Below, piece by piece: positions 56,268-64,000 of a stretch of 64,000 nucleotides of DNA. The position numbers and the translations under genes were made by a program. Source of the DNA: JAABRU01 sp041390465 (GTDB taxonomy: Bacteria > Desulfobacterota > Desulfobacteria > Desulfobacterales > Desulfococcaceae). The stretch spans positions 1 through 64,000 of the forward strand of contig JAWKPW010000008.1 of NCBI GenBank assembly GCA_041390465.1, written 5' to 3'. Position 1 is the first letter of the stretch; each line of letters opens with the position of its first letter. A model generated the notes under the pieces. That model had not been told where the DNA came from. It did no database searches and saw nothing but the letters and a program-made list of their open reading frames with translations.

Positions 56268-56512
56268 AAATATGAAAACCATATCTTTGTGCATAACGTC
56301 CAGATTTTTTTCGTTACAAAAATCCCTTTGACTGACAGTCTCAGAAGATTTTCCTGCCCTTTCTGCGGGTAAGCAGCAGGAGAGGCAGGACGCGCGGGAC
56401 TTGACCCGTTGACAACTCCCGCTGATAAACGGCTCCGGGAGAGTATTACGTGCAAATCACTCCCGCTGAGAAACAGGGAACATCAATTCAATACCTGTAT
56501 CCTGTGGTGATG

Positions 56513-57858
56513 TCAAGGCACAGATGCAGGATCAGCAAAAACTTCGCTCTTTTCCTTCAGACCGATGCCCAAAGTTTTCAGTTCAGCCAGCACCGGTTCA
56601 TAAACTTCCGGCATGACAGGCCGCTGAACCCCTTTGACTGAAATTTTGCCTTCCAGAATATTTTTGACCGCAATGGCAGCGGGAAGTCCCACTGTCCGGG
56701 ACATGGAAGTATCCCCGCCCGGAATGCCTTTGTCCACCATCGTTGCAGCAATCTTCTCCTTTTTCCCGTCCGGATATTGGGCAGAGAATTCATGATGCTG
56801 AATGAGCATATCAATCTCTTTTTCTCCGTACACCAGCTTTTCCCGCAGCAGATGGGCAAACATGTCAAACAGGGATGCTTTTTCCAAAGGCAGATGCCGA
56901 TCATCCAGAAGTCCAAGCCATTCCATTTTTTTGATGGTCACGGAATATTCCGGCAGGTTCAGAAAGGTGGCAATATGGCGGGGCAGATGTTTTCCCCGAA
57001 ATCCAATTTTTTTTGCCAGGGCTTTGGCCGGAGTGAGTCTGCGGAAGTCAAAGATTTGGTTTCTGTCCAGCAGCCCCAGCCGCTTGAAGCCGTCCCCGAG
57101 GATTCACAATGCCCCATTTGCATAGGGTTCCCCGGTACATGGACTGTGGATTCAGTGCCGTAGATTTTCCTGTACGGCAGCTTATCCCGGTTCACATATG
57201 CCTCATAAATCCCCGCATCCGGAATATCAATGAACCGGTAATGCTGAAAGAGCTTTTCCGCAGGAATGTCAATGATTTTTCCCTCTTCCATGTATCTGCC
57301 GTCACTCAAAGCCGCGAGCATCACGCCGAGAGGACTCCAACTGAATTTGTATCCAAAGGGATTGCTGTTGCATTCCGGAGCGGGAAGTCCGCCGCAGTAA
57401 GAATAAAAAGAAGTAATGGTTCCGCCTGCTTTGCGCACCCGGTCAATCACCCGCATGGCCGCCATATGGTCAATGCCCGGATCCACGCCGATTTCATTGA
57501 GAAACAGCAGATTCTTTTTTCGAACTTCCGCGTCCAGCGCTTCCATTTCCGGTTTCACATAGGAGGTGGTGACAAGGTGTCTGCCATGCGCCAGACACTG
57601 TTTTGCCACCTGAATATGATGAATCCAGGGCAGGAGACTGATGACAATGTCAGCAGCGGAAACGCTCTGACTGAGTTTTTCCGTGTTTTCCACCTGCAAG
57701 GTTTCTGCATTGCCCCGCGCATGATCTCCCACCAAATGCTGTGCCCTGTCCAAAGTGCGGCTGGCAACCGTTACACTGACATCGGGCAGTTTCAGCAAAT
57801 ATCTGACCAAAGGCCGGGCCACAAATCCGGCGCCCAGCACCAGAATGTTTTTTTTCAT
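56513..57858 (-). pseudogene. Saccharopine dehydrogenase family protein with one frameshift
   Basis: The first ~250 codons (ILVLGAGFVARPLVRYLL, ADIVISLLPWIHHIQVAK, LNEIGVDPGIDHMAAMRVID, FSWSPLGVMLAA) are a saccharopine dehydrogenase-like NAD(P) enzyme. Near 57100 the frame shifts: RDGFKRLGLLD and the C-terminal part (FLNLPEYSVTIKKMEWLGLLDD ... SMSRTVGLPAAIAVKNILEG) continue in another frame to 56513. One single-base change would restore a ~445-residue protein of lysine-metabolism type. Given the otherwise perfect frames, a sequencing error is as likely as a mutation. Confidence 0.8.
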
Positions 57859-58002
57859 ATCAATCCCTTCCTTTCAGTTTCCCGCAGAGAGCACAGAAAA
57901 TTTCCCGCAGAAAAAACCTCTGTGTTCTCTGTGGGAAACAAAGCACAAACAGTCATTCGTCTGTGTTGTCTGCGGGAAAGAATATCCCTTTCCGGAACAG
58001 CC

Positions 58003-58109
58003 AGTGCATGACCAACTTAGTTTTTACAGGATGAAACAGTGATTAAAAAACTGAATTTTTTGGAAAAATTCAGTTTTTGATCCTATAAAATTCAACGTGG
58101 TCATGCACT
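58003..58109. mobile_element. MITE-like element ending in the M16C gene stop codon
   Basis: 107 bp with perfect 12-bp terminal inverted repeats AGTGCATGACCA, an internal AAACTGAATTTTTT / AAAAATTCAGTTT hairpin and the TTTCATCCTG block (reversed here: CAGGATGAAA). The TAG stop of the peptidase gene (58108-58110) uses the last two bases of the element. Confidence 0.8.
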
Positions 58110-61077
58110 AGATCCGGTGAAGTGTCAGCCCGCGGTCTTTGAGTTCCCCGTTTGCGGCTTTCAGTTTTTCCTCATCGGAAATCACTGCCACAGCATGTTT
58201 TTCCGGCTGCATGTAAAAATACTTCTCCGCAACGGCCATGACCTGTTTCCGTGTGGTTTTCAGCAACTGCTCCTTGAACTGCCTGCGGGTTTCATCGCTC
58301 AGGCCGATGAGCTGGCGGTAAAAAGCCTTGCGCGCGGCATGGGCCGGGGTGTCAGGTTTGTCAATGTCAGAGCAGACCTGCAGAATGGCCTCTTTGATGT
58401 CCTCTTCCGCATAATATCCGGATCGGATAAAATCTGCGGCTTTTTCATACACATCCAATGTATTGACAATATGCGGATCCCGGTAGGAGCACAGACAGAA
58501 CAGGCCGTCTTCCATGTTGTAAATGGAAAAACCCCCGTATGCCCCGCCTTTTTCCCGGATTTCCCTGTGCAGATAAAGAGAACGCAGCATTTTGCTGATC
58601 ACAGACAGGACAGGCGCGTCTTCATGCTGCATGGGAACCGTGCCAAAGGTGCGGGCCACAAAGGAAACCGCAGTGGAAGTGGTCCATCCTTCTCTGGGAA
58701 TTGTGTCATGGATTTGCATATCCGGCGGACAAAAACCTCCTCTTCCGGCTTCCATCTCTTTCATCAGAGACTGCACCGGAGAAACCGCAGAAGACAAAGC
58801 CGCATCTTCTCCAATCAGCGCGAATTTCATGTTTTCCCGCGTGAACAGATGCGCTGCAATTTCCATCAGATTCTGTGAAAGGGTTTGCAGTTTCCCGTCA
58901 CGCATATCCCCGGTCACATCCTTGATCATTTTCAACTGATGCACACCTGACCAGATTTCATTGAGAGACCGGGTTTGGGAAAAATTTCTGGCAGCAAGGG
59001 AAATGGCATAGCGATGCCCGTTGGACACAATCCCGGATTCCATGGAAGCCCGGTATTCCGGCAGAAGTTTTTTGATGCGCGGCAGATCCGCAAAACTGTA
59101 TTCTGCAAGAAATTCCCGGATAAGATCAAACATCTTTTCCTGATTCCGCACCAGGCACTTTCCGCTGAAGGTGACAAAGGGAAGGGTTTCCCCATCCCGG
59201 TCAAAGCGTGTTTTTGCATGGGCGGAAAGCCCCATTCCTCCGGTGCAGATGTCCATCACCCGGGCCATTTCCACATAATCCCTTCTGGCTGTGCCGACTC
59301 TGGTAAAGGCATGGCAGAAAAAGGGAAGCAGCGGAATCAGATGATCCGGAACGGTTCCGATTCCGGCCACTGCGGTAAAGTAAAAAATCCCGGAACAGGG
59401 CTGTGCATACCATGTCGCAGCCAGATTGCCTTGTCTGCTGTAAGGTTCGCTCGCGTTCACACTTGGCACATGGGGCGGAATGTCTGTCAGTTCCAGAGTG
59501 GGAAGCACGGAAAGATCTTCGGGCGATTCCTGCAGTTTTTCCAAAGCTGCCGCATCTTCCCGGATTTTCACCATTTCCGCCTGTGTCAGTTTTTTCCGGA
59601 TTTCCGCAAGTTCCGCAGCCACCCGTTCTTCCTCTTTGCGTGCCATTTCCTGATCCGGAAGCAGTTTGAAAAGCACCCGATGGGGATTGTCCAGAAAATA
59701 TCTGCGGATCTGATTTTCAAAAAAAGGCCCTTTTTCCACTTCGGCTTTGAGTCTGGCCAGATCTTCATCAAATTCCAGAATATTCAAAGGGCTGGCTCCG
59801 TGAAACCAGGTTCCGGCAAAAGACATCAGCAGTTTGATGCCATAGGGATAAGGTGTGTTGGTAATTTCACGGCGGTGAAATTCCAGTTGATGGATCGCGG
59901 CTTCAATGAGCTGTCTGTCAATGCCGTCTCTGACCAGCGTTTCCAGCGTGTCAAGGATGATTTTCACAATCTCATCCGCATCCGATTCCCGCACGTCTTT
60001 GAGACCGCAGGCAAACAGGGTGTCCCGGCAGTCCGGATCATAGCCGGTGCTGTCGGAAAGCGAGGTTCCCAGACCGGAATCAATCAAAGCCTTGCGCAAA
60101 GGAGATGCCGCATTTCCCAGCAGAATCTGTCCCAGCAGGGAAAGCGTGAGCACGCCAAAGGTGTCCGTAAGATCAGACACCAGCCAGCCCAGACAGATCT
60201 GACATTTCTTTTCCGGATTTTCTGACGCGTCCAGCGGATAGAAATAGGTGACTGTCCGGGGTTCTGACCACCGGGGCTGATTGGGAACGTCGGTCTGCGG
60301 ATCGATTTTCCCAAGATTCCGGAGAACCTTTTCCTCTATGAAATCCAGATGATCTTTGAGCGGCAGATTGCCGTAGGTGAAAAAATACGCGTTGCTGGGA
60401 TGGTAATGCCGTTTGTGAAAGGCCGCAAGCTGCTCATGGGTGAGAGCGGGAATCTCCTGGGGATCCCCTCCGGAATTGTTGCAGTATGTGGTGTCCGGAT
60501 ACAGCGCGTTCATCAGTTTTCTGCTCAAAATCTGATGCGGGGAGGACATGGCCCCCTTCATTTCATTGTAAACCACGCCTTTGTAAACCAGATTCTCCCC
60601 TTCCATTTCCAGACGATGGCCTTCCTGCATGAAATTGAGGCGATCAATCCTGGGATAAAAAGCCGCATCCAGATACACATCCATAAGATTGTAAAAATCT
60701 TTGCGGTTCTGGGTGGTAAAGGGATACATGGTCCAGTCAGACGAGGTGAACGCATTCATAAAAGTGTTCAGACTGCGCTTGATCATGGAGAAAAAAGGGT
60801 CCCGCACCGGAAATTTGCGGGAGCCGCACAAAACCGTATGCTCCAGAATATGTGCCACACCTGTGGAATCCCGGGGCACGGTTTTGAAGGCAACGCTGAA
60901 GGTGTTTTCCGTGTCCGCATTGCTGATATGCACATGCCGGGCCCCGGTGGGCAGATGCTCCAGTTCATAATAAAACGCCTTGATGACTTTGAGTTCCGCA
61001 GTTCTGCGGACTTCATAATCTCCGATACGATCTCCGGTTTTCCGTTCCGGATTGTTTGGATCTTTTGCATGTTCCAT
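58108..61077 (-). CDS. M16C family zinc metallopeptidase (presequence protease-like)
   Basis: A 989-residue protein matching PreP/Cym1-type insulinases in length and layout. The inverted zinc motif HILEH is at residues 76-80 in GVAHILEHTVLCGS, with VVYNEMKGAMSSPHQIL (distal Glu) following. The M16C-associated central domain and two further inactive M16-like halves follow. The family degrades short peptides inside a closed chamber. AAGGA precedes the ATG. No signal peptide is seen, so it is probably cytoplasmic. The last residues before the stop (LHRI) abut a MITE-like element. Confidence 0.93.
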   Translation of the reverse strand: MEHAKDPNNPERKTGDRIGDYEVRRTAELKVIKAFYYELEHLPTGARHVHISNADTENTFSVAFKTVPRDSTGVAHILEHTVLCGSRKFPVRDPFFSMIKRSLNTFMNAFTSSDWTMYPFTTQNRKDFYNLMDVYLDAAFYPRIDRLNFMQEGHRLEMEGENLVYKGVVYNEMKGAMSSPHQILSRKLMNALYPDTTYCNNSGGDPQEIPALTHEQLAAFHKRHYHPSNAYFFTYGNLPLKDHLDFIEEKVLRNLGKIDPQTDVPNQPRWSEPRTVTYFYPLDASENPEKKCQICLGWLVSDLTDTFGVLTLSLLGQILLGNAASPLRKALIDSGLGTSLSDSTGYDPDCRDTLFACGLKDVRESDADEIVKIILDTLETLVRDGIDRQLIEAAIHQLEFHRREITNTPYPYGIKLLMSFAGTWFHGASPLNILEFDEDLARLKAEVEKGPFFENQIRRYFLDNPHRVLFKLLPDQEMARKEEERVAAELAEIRKKLTQAEMVKIREDAAALEKLQESPEDLSVLPTLELTDIPPHVPSVNASEPYSRQGNLAATWYAQPCSGIFYFTAVAGIGTVPDHLIPLLPFFCHAFTRVGTARRDYVEMARVMDICTGGMGLSAHAKTRFDRDGETLPFVTFSGKCLVRNQEKMFDLIREFLAEYSFADLPRIKKLLPEYRASMESGIVSNGHRYAISLAARNFSQTRSLNEIWSGVHQLKMIKDVTGDMRDGKLQTLSQNLMEIAAHLFTRENMKFALIGEDAALSSAVSPVQSLMKEMEAGRGGFCPPDMQIHDTIPREGWTTSTAVSFVARTFGTVPMQHEDAPVLSVISKMLRSLYLHREIREKGGAYGGFSIYNMEDGLFCLCSYRDPHIVNTLDVYEKAADFIRSGYYAEEDIKEAILQVCSDIDKPDTPAHAARKAFYRQLIGLSDETRRQFKEQLLKTTRKQVMAVAEKYFYMQPEKHAVAVISDEEKLKAANGELKDRGLTLHRI

Positions 61078-61137
61078 TGGGTATCCTTTTTAAGGTGATT
61101 TCTGAAAATGAATGTCCCGGTTCAGTCACCTGAAAAA

Positions 61138-61166
61138 TCTGACAACTTTTGGAACGTTGTCAAATC
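61138..61166. repeat. Imperfect TGACAAC palindrome
   Basis: TGACAAC-TTTTGGAAC-GTTGTCA in a shorter, imperfect version of the GATTTGACAA palindromes at 4984 and 23905. It lies upstream of the M16C gene. Confidence 0.5.
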
Positions 61167-61356
61167 TGAGGGATTTTTTTCGGAAATCGAGTAAGAGATT
61201 GAAAAAAATCTGACAGTAAGAAAGATTTTCTTCTTTGTGTGTCGTTATGGCAAAGATTCAGGAGGCAGCGAAGGCACAGAGCCCCGAAGTTTCACAAAGA
61301 CTTTCCTGTTCATCTTTGTGACCCTGTGTCTTTGCGGCAGAAAGCAATTTGGCAAA

Positions 61357-61731
61357 TTACCGGGTGGTGCCTTTCACAGCATAAATTCCCCGCGCGGGGC
61401 ATTCAATTCTGCCGTTTTTTTTCAGACGGAAAATCAGATTTCTCAGTTTTTTCTTCTCAAATCCGGTTCGTTGGAGAATTTCGGCAAACCCCGCGCCCTT
61501 CTCATATTCCTGAAGAATCTCCATAACCCTGTCAGCAGCGGCTCCGGAATGGGGTTCCCCTGTTTTTTTCCCGGATCGGCTTTCCTCTGCCATGCTGAGC
61601 ATCATTTTTTCCAGACGATCCATCCGCTCCATGAGTTTTTCCACATCCTTTTTGGTGGGAATGTTATGATCCCGCAGAAATTTCCTGACCATTATGTTGA
61701 AACTTGTATTTTTTTTCCGTTTCACAGCCAT
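61357..61731 (-). CDS. Coiled-coil/winged-helix-like protein (124 aa)
   Basis: One hundred and twenty-four residues. A basic start (MAVKRKKNTSFNIMVRKF) and a coiled coil (KDVEKLMERMDRLEKMMLSM) resemble the N-terminus of PHA-granule or phasin-like proteins. The C-terminal half (VMEILQEYEKGAGFAEILQRTGFEKKKLRNLIFRLKKNGRIE, GIYAVKG) is a winged-helix pattern. The start at 61731 has AAGGAG six bases upstream; a longer frame to 61824 lacks a site. A DNA-binding or structural role is possible; neither is shown. Confidence 0.65.
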   Translation of the reverse strand: MAVKRKKNTSFNIMVRKFLRDHNIPTKKDVEKLMERMDRLEKMMLSMAEESRSGKKTGEPHSGAAADRVMEILQEYEKGAGFAEILQRTGFEKKKLRNLIFRLKKNGRIECPARGIYAVKGTTR

Positions 61732-62019
61732 TGCCTTCTCCTTGATCATGCCAGTAACGGCTTCTCCGCTTGCATAATTTATAAAAAATGTAAATACAAT
61801 TCCTTGTCCCTGAATTTGGCACACAGTGTTTTCTTCATGACCGCTTGAGGACGGAAGAATATAACAGGAAAAACGCGGGATGACAAATTTAATATGAAGA
61901 CGGACGGGGCAGGAGGAAGCAAATTTTTTAAGACAAATTAAAATTCACTTTGCCGCCGGCCGGTGATATGTCCCTGCGCAGCGGCACAGTGGAGCACTTG
62001 CACGCAAGCGGATACAGGA

Positions 62020-62541
62020 TTATATGATCTGCACGGATGTCAGATATTCTCTGACGCCCCGAATGGCCTGATTGAAGATTTTCTTTCCGGAAACAATGGC
62101 GTACAGATCTTCCTCACTGCCGCAGAGCTTGGCAAAGGTGGGGCCGATGACCAGAGCCGGATCCTGCACATCGGAAAACGCGTTCAGAGCGCCCACATAG
62201 ATGTCAACCCTTTGTCTGAGAATACTGAAATAATCTATTTCCTTTCCGGAATGGGCAGCCGTCATTCCCGAAATTCCCTGGCAAAAATGGTGCACGGCAT
62301 TCCAGAACATCTGGGCAGTCTTTTCTTTTTCCGGGTGCTGCCCCATGAAAAAGGAAATGCCCCAGCCCACACTCAGAATTTTGAGAAGCTGAATTTCATA
62401 TTCCATTGTCACAGGACTGACTTCAGCCTCTTTTGGCAGATTTGCCAGCACCTGCTTCAGGTCATCCCTTGTGATGGCATAATTGAACAGATATTCACTG
62501 TGTTTTTCTGCGGACATCTCTTCTTTGACCGAAGATTCCAT
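62020..62541 (-). CDS. Hypothetical protein (173 aa)
   Basis: A 173-residue soluble, largely helical protein starting MESSVKEEMSAEKHSEYLFN, with GGGAGG upstream of 62541. Landmarks are GWGISFFMGQHPEKEKTAQMFW and VGALNAFSDVQDPALVIGPTFAKL. No family recognised. The frame extended to 62676 has no site and crosses a GCCACGAAT repeat arm, so the shorter form is preferred. Confidence 0.65.
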   Translation of the reverse strand: MESSVKEEMSAEKHSEYLFNYAITRDDLKQVLANLPKEAEVSPVTMEYEIQLLKILSVGWGISFFMGQHPEKEKTAQMFWNAVHHFCQGISGMTAAHSGKEIDYFSILRQRVDIYVGALNAFSDVQDPALVIGPTFAKLCGSEEDLYAIVSGKKIFNQAIRGVREYLTSVQII

Positions 62542-62732
62542 GCATATTCCTCCCTTTGCGGCTTGATGAAGTTGACAGAAGCAAAACCAAAATATACCAT
62601 TGCCCAGAAGAGTTAATGTTACAGCCACGAATTGCACGAATGATACTGCCTGTGCTCTTGTCTCCCAATCAGGCAAAACAGAGGTCTGTTCTGCACCTCT
62701 TTATATAGTGTTTAAGATAATGTTTGTCCGAA

Positions 62733-62765
62733 AAACCCTGAGGGTTTTCAAAACCCTCAGGGTTT
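62733..62765. terminator. Bidirectional terminator-like palindrome after the PaaK-like gene
   Basis: A perfect 16-bp inverted repeat (AAACCCTGAGGGTTTT, one central C, and its complement) about 26 bp beyond the stop of the phenylacetate-CoA-ligase-like gene. A similar AAACCC-type hairpin lies at about 37830-37864. Confidence 0.6.
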
Positions 62766-62791
62766 CAGGATGACAATGTTTTTCTTAAAAT

Positions 62792-64000
62792 CTATACAAT
62801 GGAATCCTGTATGCGGCTGTCAAAAACTCTTCTGCTTTTGCGTTCAGACCGGGGCAGGGTTCCGTAAGGCACAATTTCCACTTCGGGCGTAACCAGTATC
62901 TTCTTTTTGATACGGTTGACAACTTCTCTTGTGAGATCTTCTGTACGGCTTTCCTCCGTCTCCTCCGCGCGCTCGGCCACCAGCCGCATAATGCCCCGCT
63001 CGGATGCATCTCTGGAAAGATGAATCTGGTATTCAGACCCCATGCCCGGAATTTCGGACAGTACTGCATCAATGCTGGAGGGATAAATATTGACAGCCCG
63101 GAACTTGAACACATCATCTGTGCGGCCTTTGATGCGGGAATGCCGGGGCATGACGGATCCGCAGGTGCAGGGGCCGGGAATGATGCGGGTAATGTCATGG
63201 GTGCGGTACCGGATCAGGGGAACTGCCTCTTTGCACAGACTGGTCACCACCATTTCCCCCCATTGGCCGTCCGGAACCGGTTTCAGGGTGTCCGGATCAA
63301 GGATTTCCAGAATATAGTAATCGGCCCAGTAATGAATGCAGTCATGATGCGGGCATTCAATGCCGGTTCCGGGGCCATAGAGTTCGGTCATGCCGGTGAT
63401 GTCAAAAAGTTCCGCTCCGCCCAGCAGTTGAGAGATTTTGTTTCGCATGGAAACCGAGGATCGTTCAGACCCGTAAATCACTTTTTTCAGACTGATCCGA
63501 TCCATCATTCCCCTGCGCCGCACTTCCTCAGCCATGAGCAGCCCCATGGAAGCTGTGCAGCAAAGCACAGTGGATTGCAAATCTTCCAGAAACTGGCACT
63601 GCATGTCCACATTCCCGGGACCCACCGGCAGAGACATTGCGCCAAGTTTTTCACAGCCCATCTGAAAGCCGAACCCCGCAGTCCATACGCCGTAACCGAC
63701 CGCAATCTGCACCCGGTCATGAACCGTGACCCCGGCCATTTCATAAGCCCGTGCAAAAAAATGAACCCAGTCATCCACATCCTTTTGCGTATAGCAGAGA
63801 TTTTTCCGTTTTCCGGTGGTTCCGCTGCTGGAATGAATTCGCACGATTTTTTCAAAGGGAACCGCGCGAAGGGGAAAGGGATACCCGTCCCGCAGATCCT
63901 CTGCTGTGGTGAAGGGAAGTTTTTTCAGATCTTCCAGAGTCTGAATGTCCCCGGGTTTGATTCCGGCCAGATCCAGTTTTTTCCGGTATTCCGGAGAGCC
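62792..64000 (-). CDS. Phenylacetate-CoA ligase-like protein (5' end beyond window)
   Basis: The frame is open from the right edge (GIKPGDIQTLEDLKKLPFTTAEDLRD) through the P-loop IRIHSSSGTTGKRK, ITGMTELYGPGTGIECP and LIRYRTHDITRI to the C-terminal RTDDVFKFRAVNIYPSSIDAVL and LPRSERKSRRVFD. This is the PaaK-type AMP-forming aryl-CoA ligase (HSSSGTTGK and the small C-terminal domain), usually ~430 residues; ~400 are present. It forms phenylacetyl-CoA or a related aryl-CoA. Its start lies outside the window. Confidence 0.9.
   Translation of the reverse strand, partial: GSPEYRKKLDLAGIKPGDIQTLEDLKKLPFTTAEDLRDGYPFPLRAVPFEKIVRIHSSSGTTGKRKNLCYTQKDVDDWVHFFARAYEMAGVTVHDRVQIAVGYGVWTAGFGFQMGCEKLGAMSLPVGPGNVDMQCQFLEDLQSTVLCCTASMGLLMAEEVRRRGMMDRISLKKVIYGSERSSVSMRNKISQLLGGAELFDITGMTELYGPGTGIECPHHDCIHYWADYYILEILDPDTLKPVPDGQWGEMVVTSLCKEAVPLIRYRTHDITRIIPGPCTCGSVMPRHSRIKGRTDDVFKFRAVNIYPSSIDAVLSEIPGMGSEYQIHLSRDASERGIMRLVAERAEETEESRTEDLTREVVNRIKKKILVTPEVEIVPYGTLPRSERKSRRVFDSRIQDSIV

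Overview
The window looks like a chromosomal segment of a Gram-negative, anaerobic, fatty-acid- or aromatic-oxidising bacterium, most likely a Desulfobacterota sulfate reducer of the Desulfonema/Desulfococcus type. This is inference, from duplicated acyl-CoA ligases, enoyl-CoA hydratases and an acyl-CoA dehydrogenase beside winged-helix/4Fe-4S proteins, PocR/PAS hybrid histidine kinases, FdhD, and very many short dispersed palindromes. No rRNA, tRNA or CRISPR array was seen.

Layout. 0.1-8.2 kb (+): 4Fe-4S protein, a frameshifted and an intact AMP-forming acyl-CoA ligase, an orphan FeoB-associated small protein on the other strand, then enoyl-CoA isomerase, a TIGR01777 epimerase, a tiny membrane protein and a nitroreductase. 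8.7-13.1 kb: a PocR-multiPAS hybrid kinase whose 5' half is broken by indels. 13.8-15.9 kb: a GHL10-type lipoprotein. 16.5-22.5 kb: a five-gene cluster (dynamin-like GTPase, unknown, HEPN protein, unknown, second dynamin-like GTPase), every gene frameshifted, lying between two copies of a 1-kb segment. 23.9-25.2 kb (-): fdhD and a J-domain-like gene. 25.5-26.9 kb: DEAD-box helicase behind a terminator-like leader hairpin. 27.4-32.6 kb (-): a Gld-type ABC transporter operon. 33-39.7 kb (+): a 111-aa protein, TetR, hotdog thioesterase, a second 4Fe-4S protein, then frameshifted hydrolase, enoyl-CoA hydratase and acyl-CoA dehydrogenase. 40.5-44.7 kb (-): two response-regulator/kinase proteins and a periplasmic binding protein.

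45.2-55.1 kb is an array of nine attC-like sites with minus-strand cassette genes (transglutaminase-like lipoprotein, Fic, GFA, a DUF433/DUF5615 pair, small unknown proteins, a broken WD40-TIR gene with an IS1-type insertion). No integrase is present, so it fits a CALIN (cluster of attC sites lacking an integron-integrase). At 56.1-56.3 kb lie seven 18-bp palindromes in 186 bp. 56.5-64 kb (-): a frameshifted saccharopine-dehydrogenase-like gene, an M16C peptidase, two small proteins and a phenylacetate-CoA-ligase-like gene running off the right end.

A recurrent theme is that frameshifts occur in sharply bounded patches, while the rest of the same gene is perfectly open. This could be real decay, but the block at 16.5-23.7 kb starts and stops at the ends of the 1-kb duplication and differs from the clean copy largely by small, often homopolymer, indels. 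A local assembly or consensus problem must therefore be excluded before these genes are called pseudogenes.
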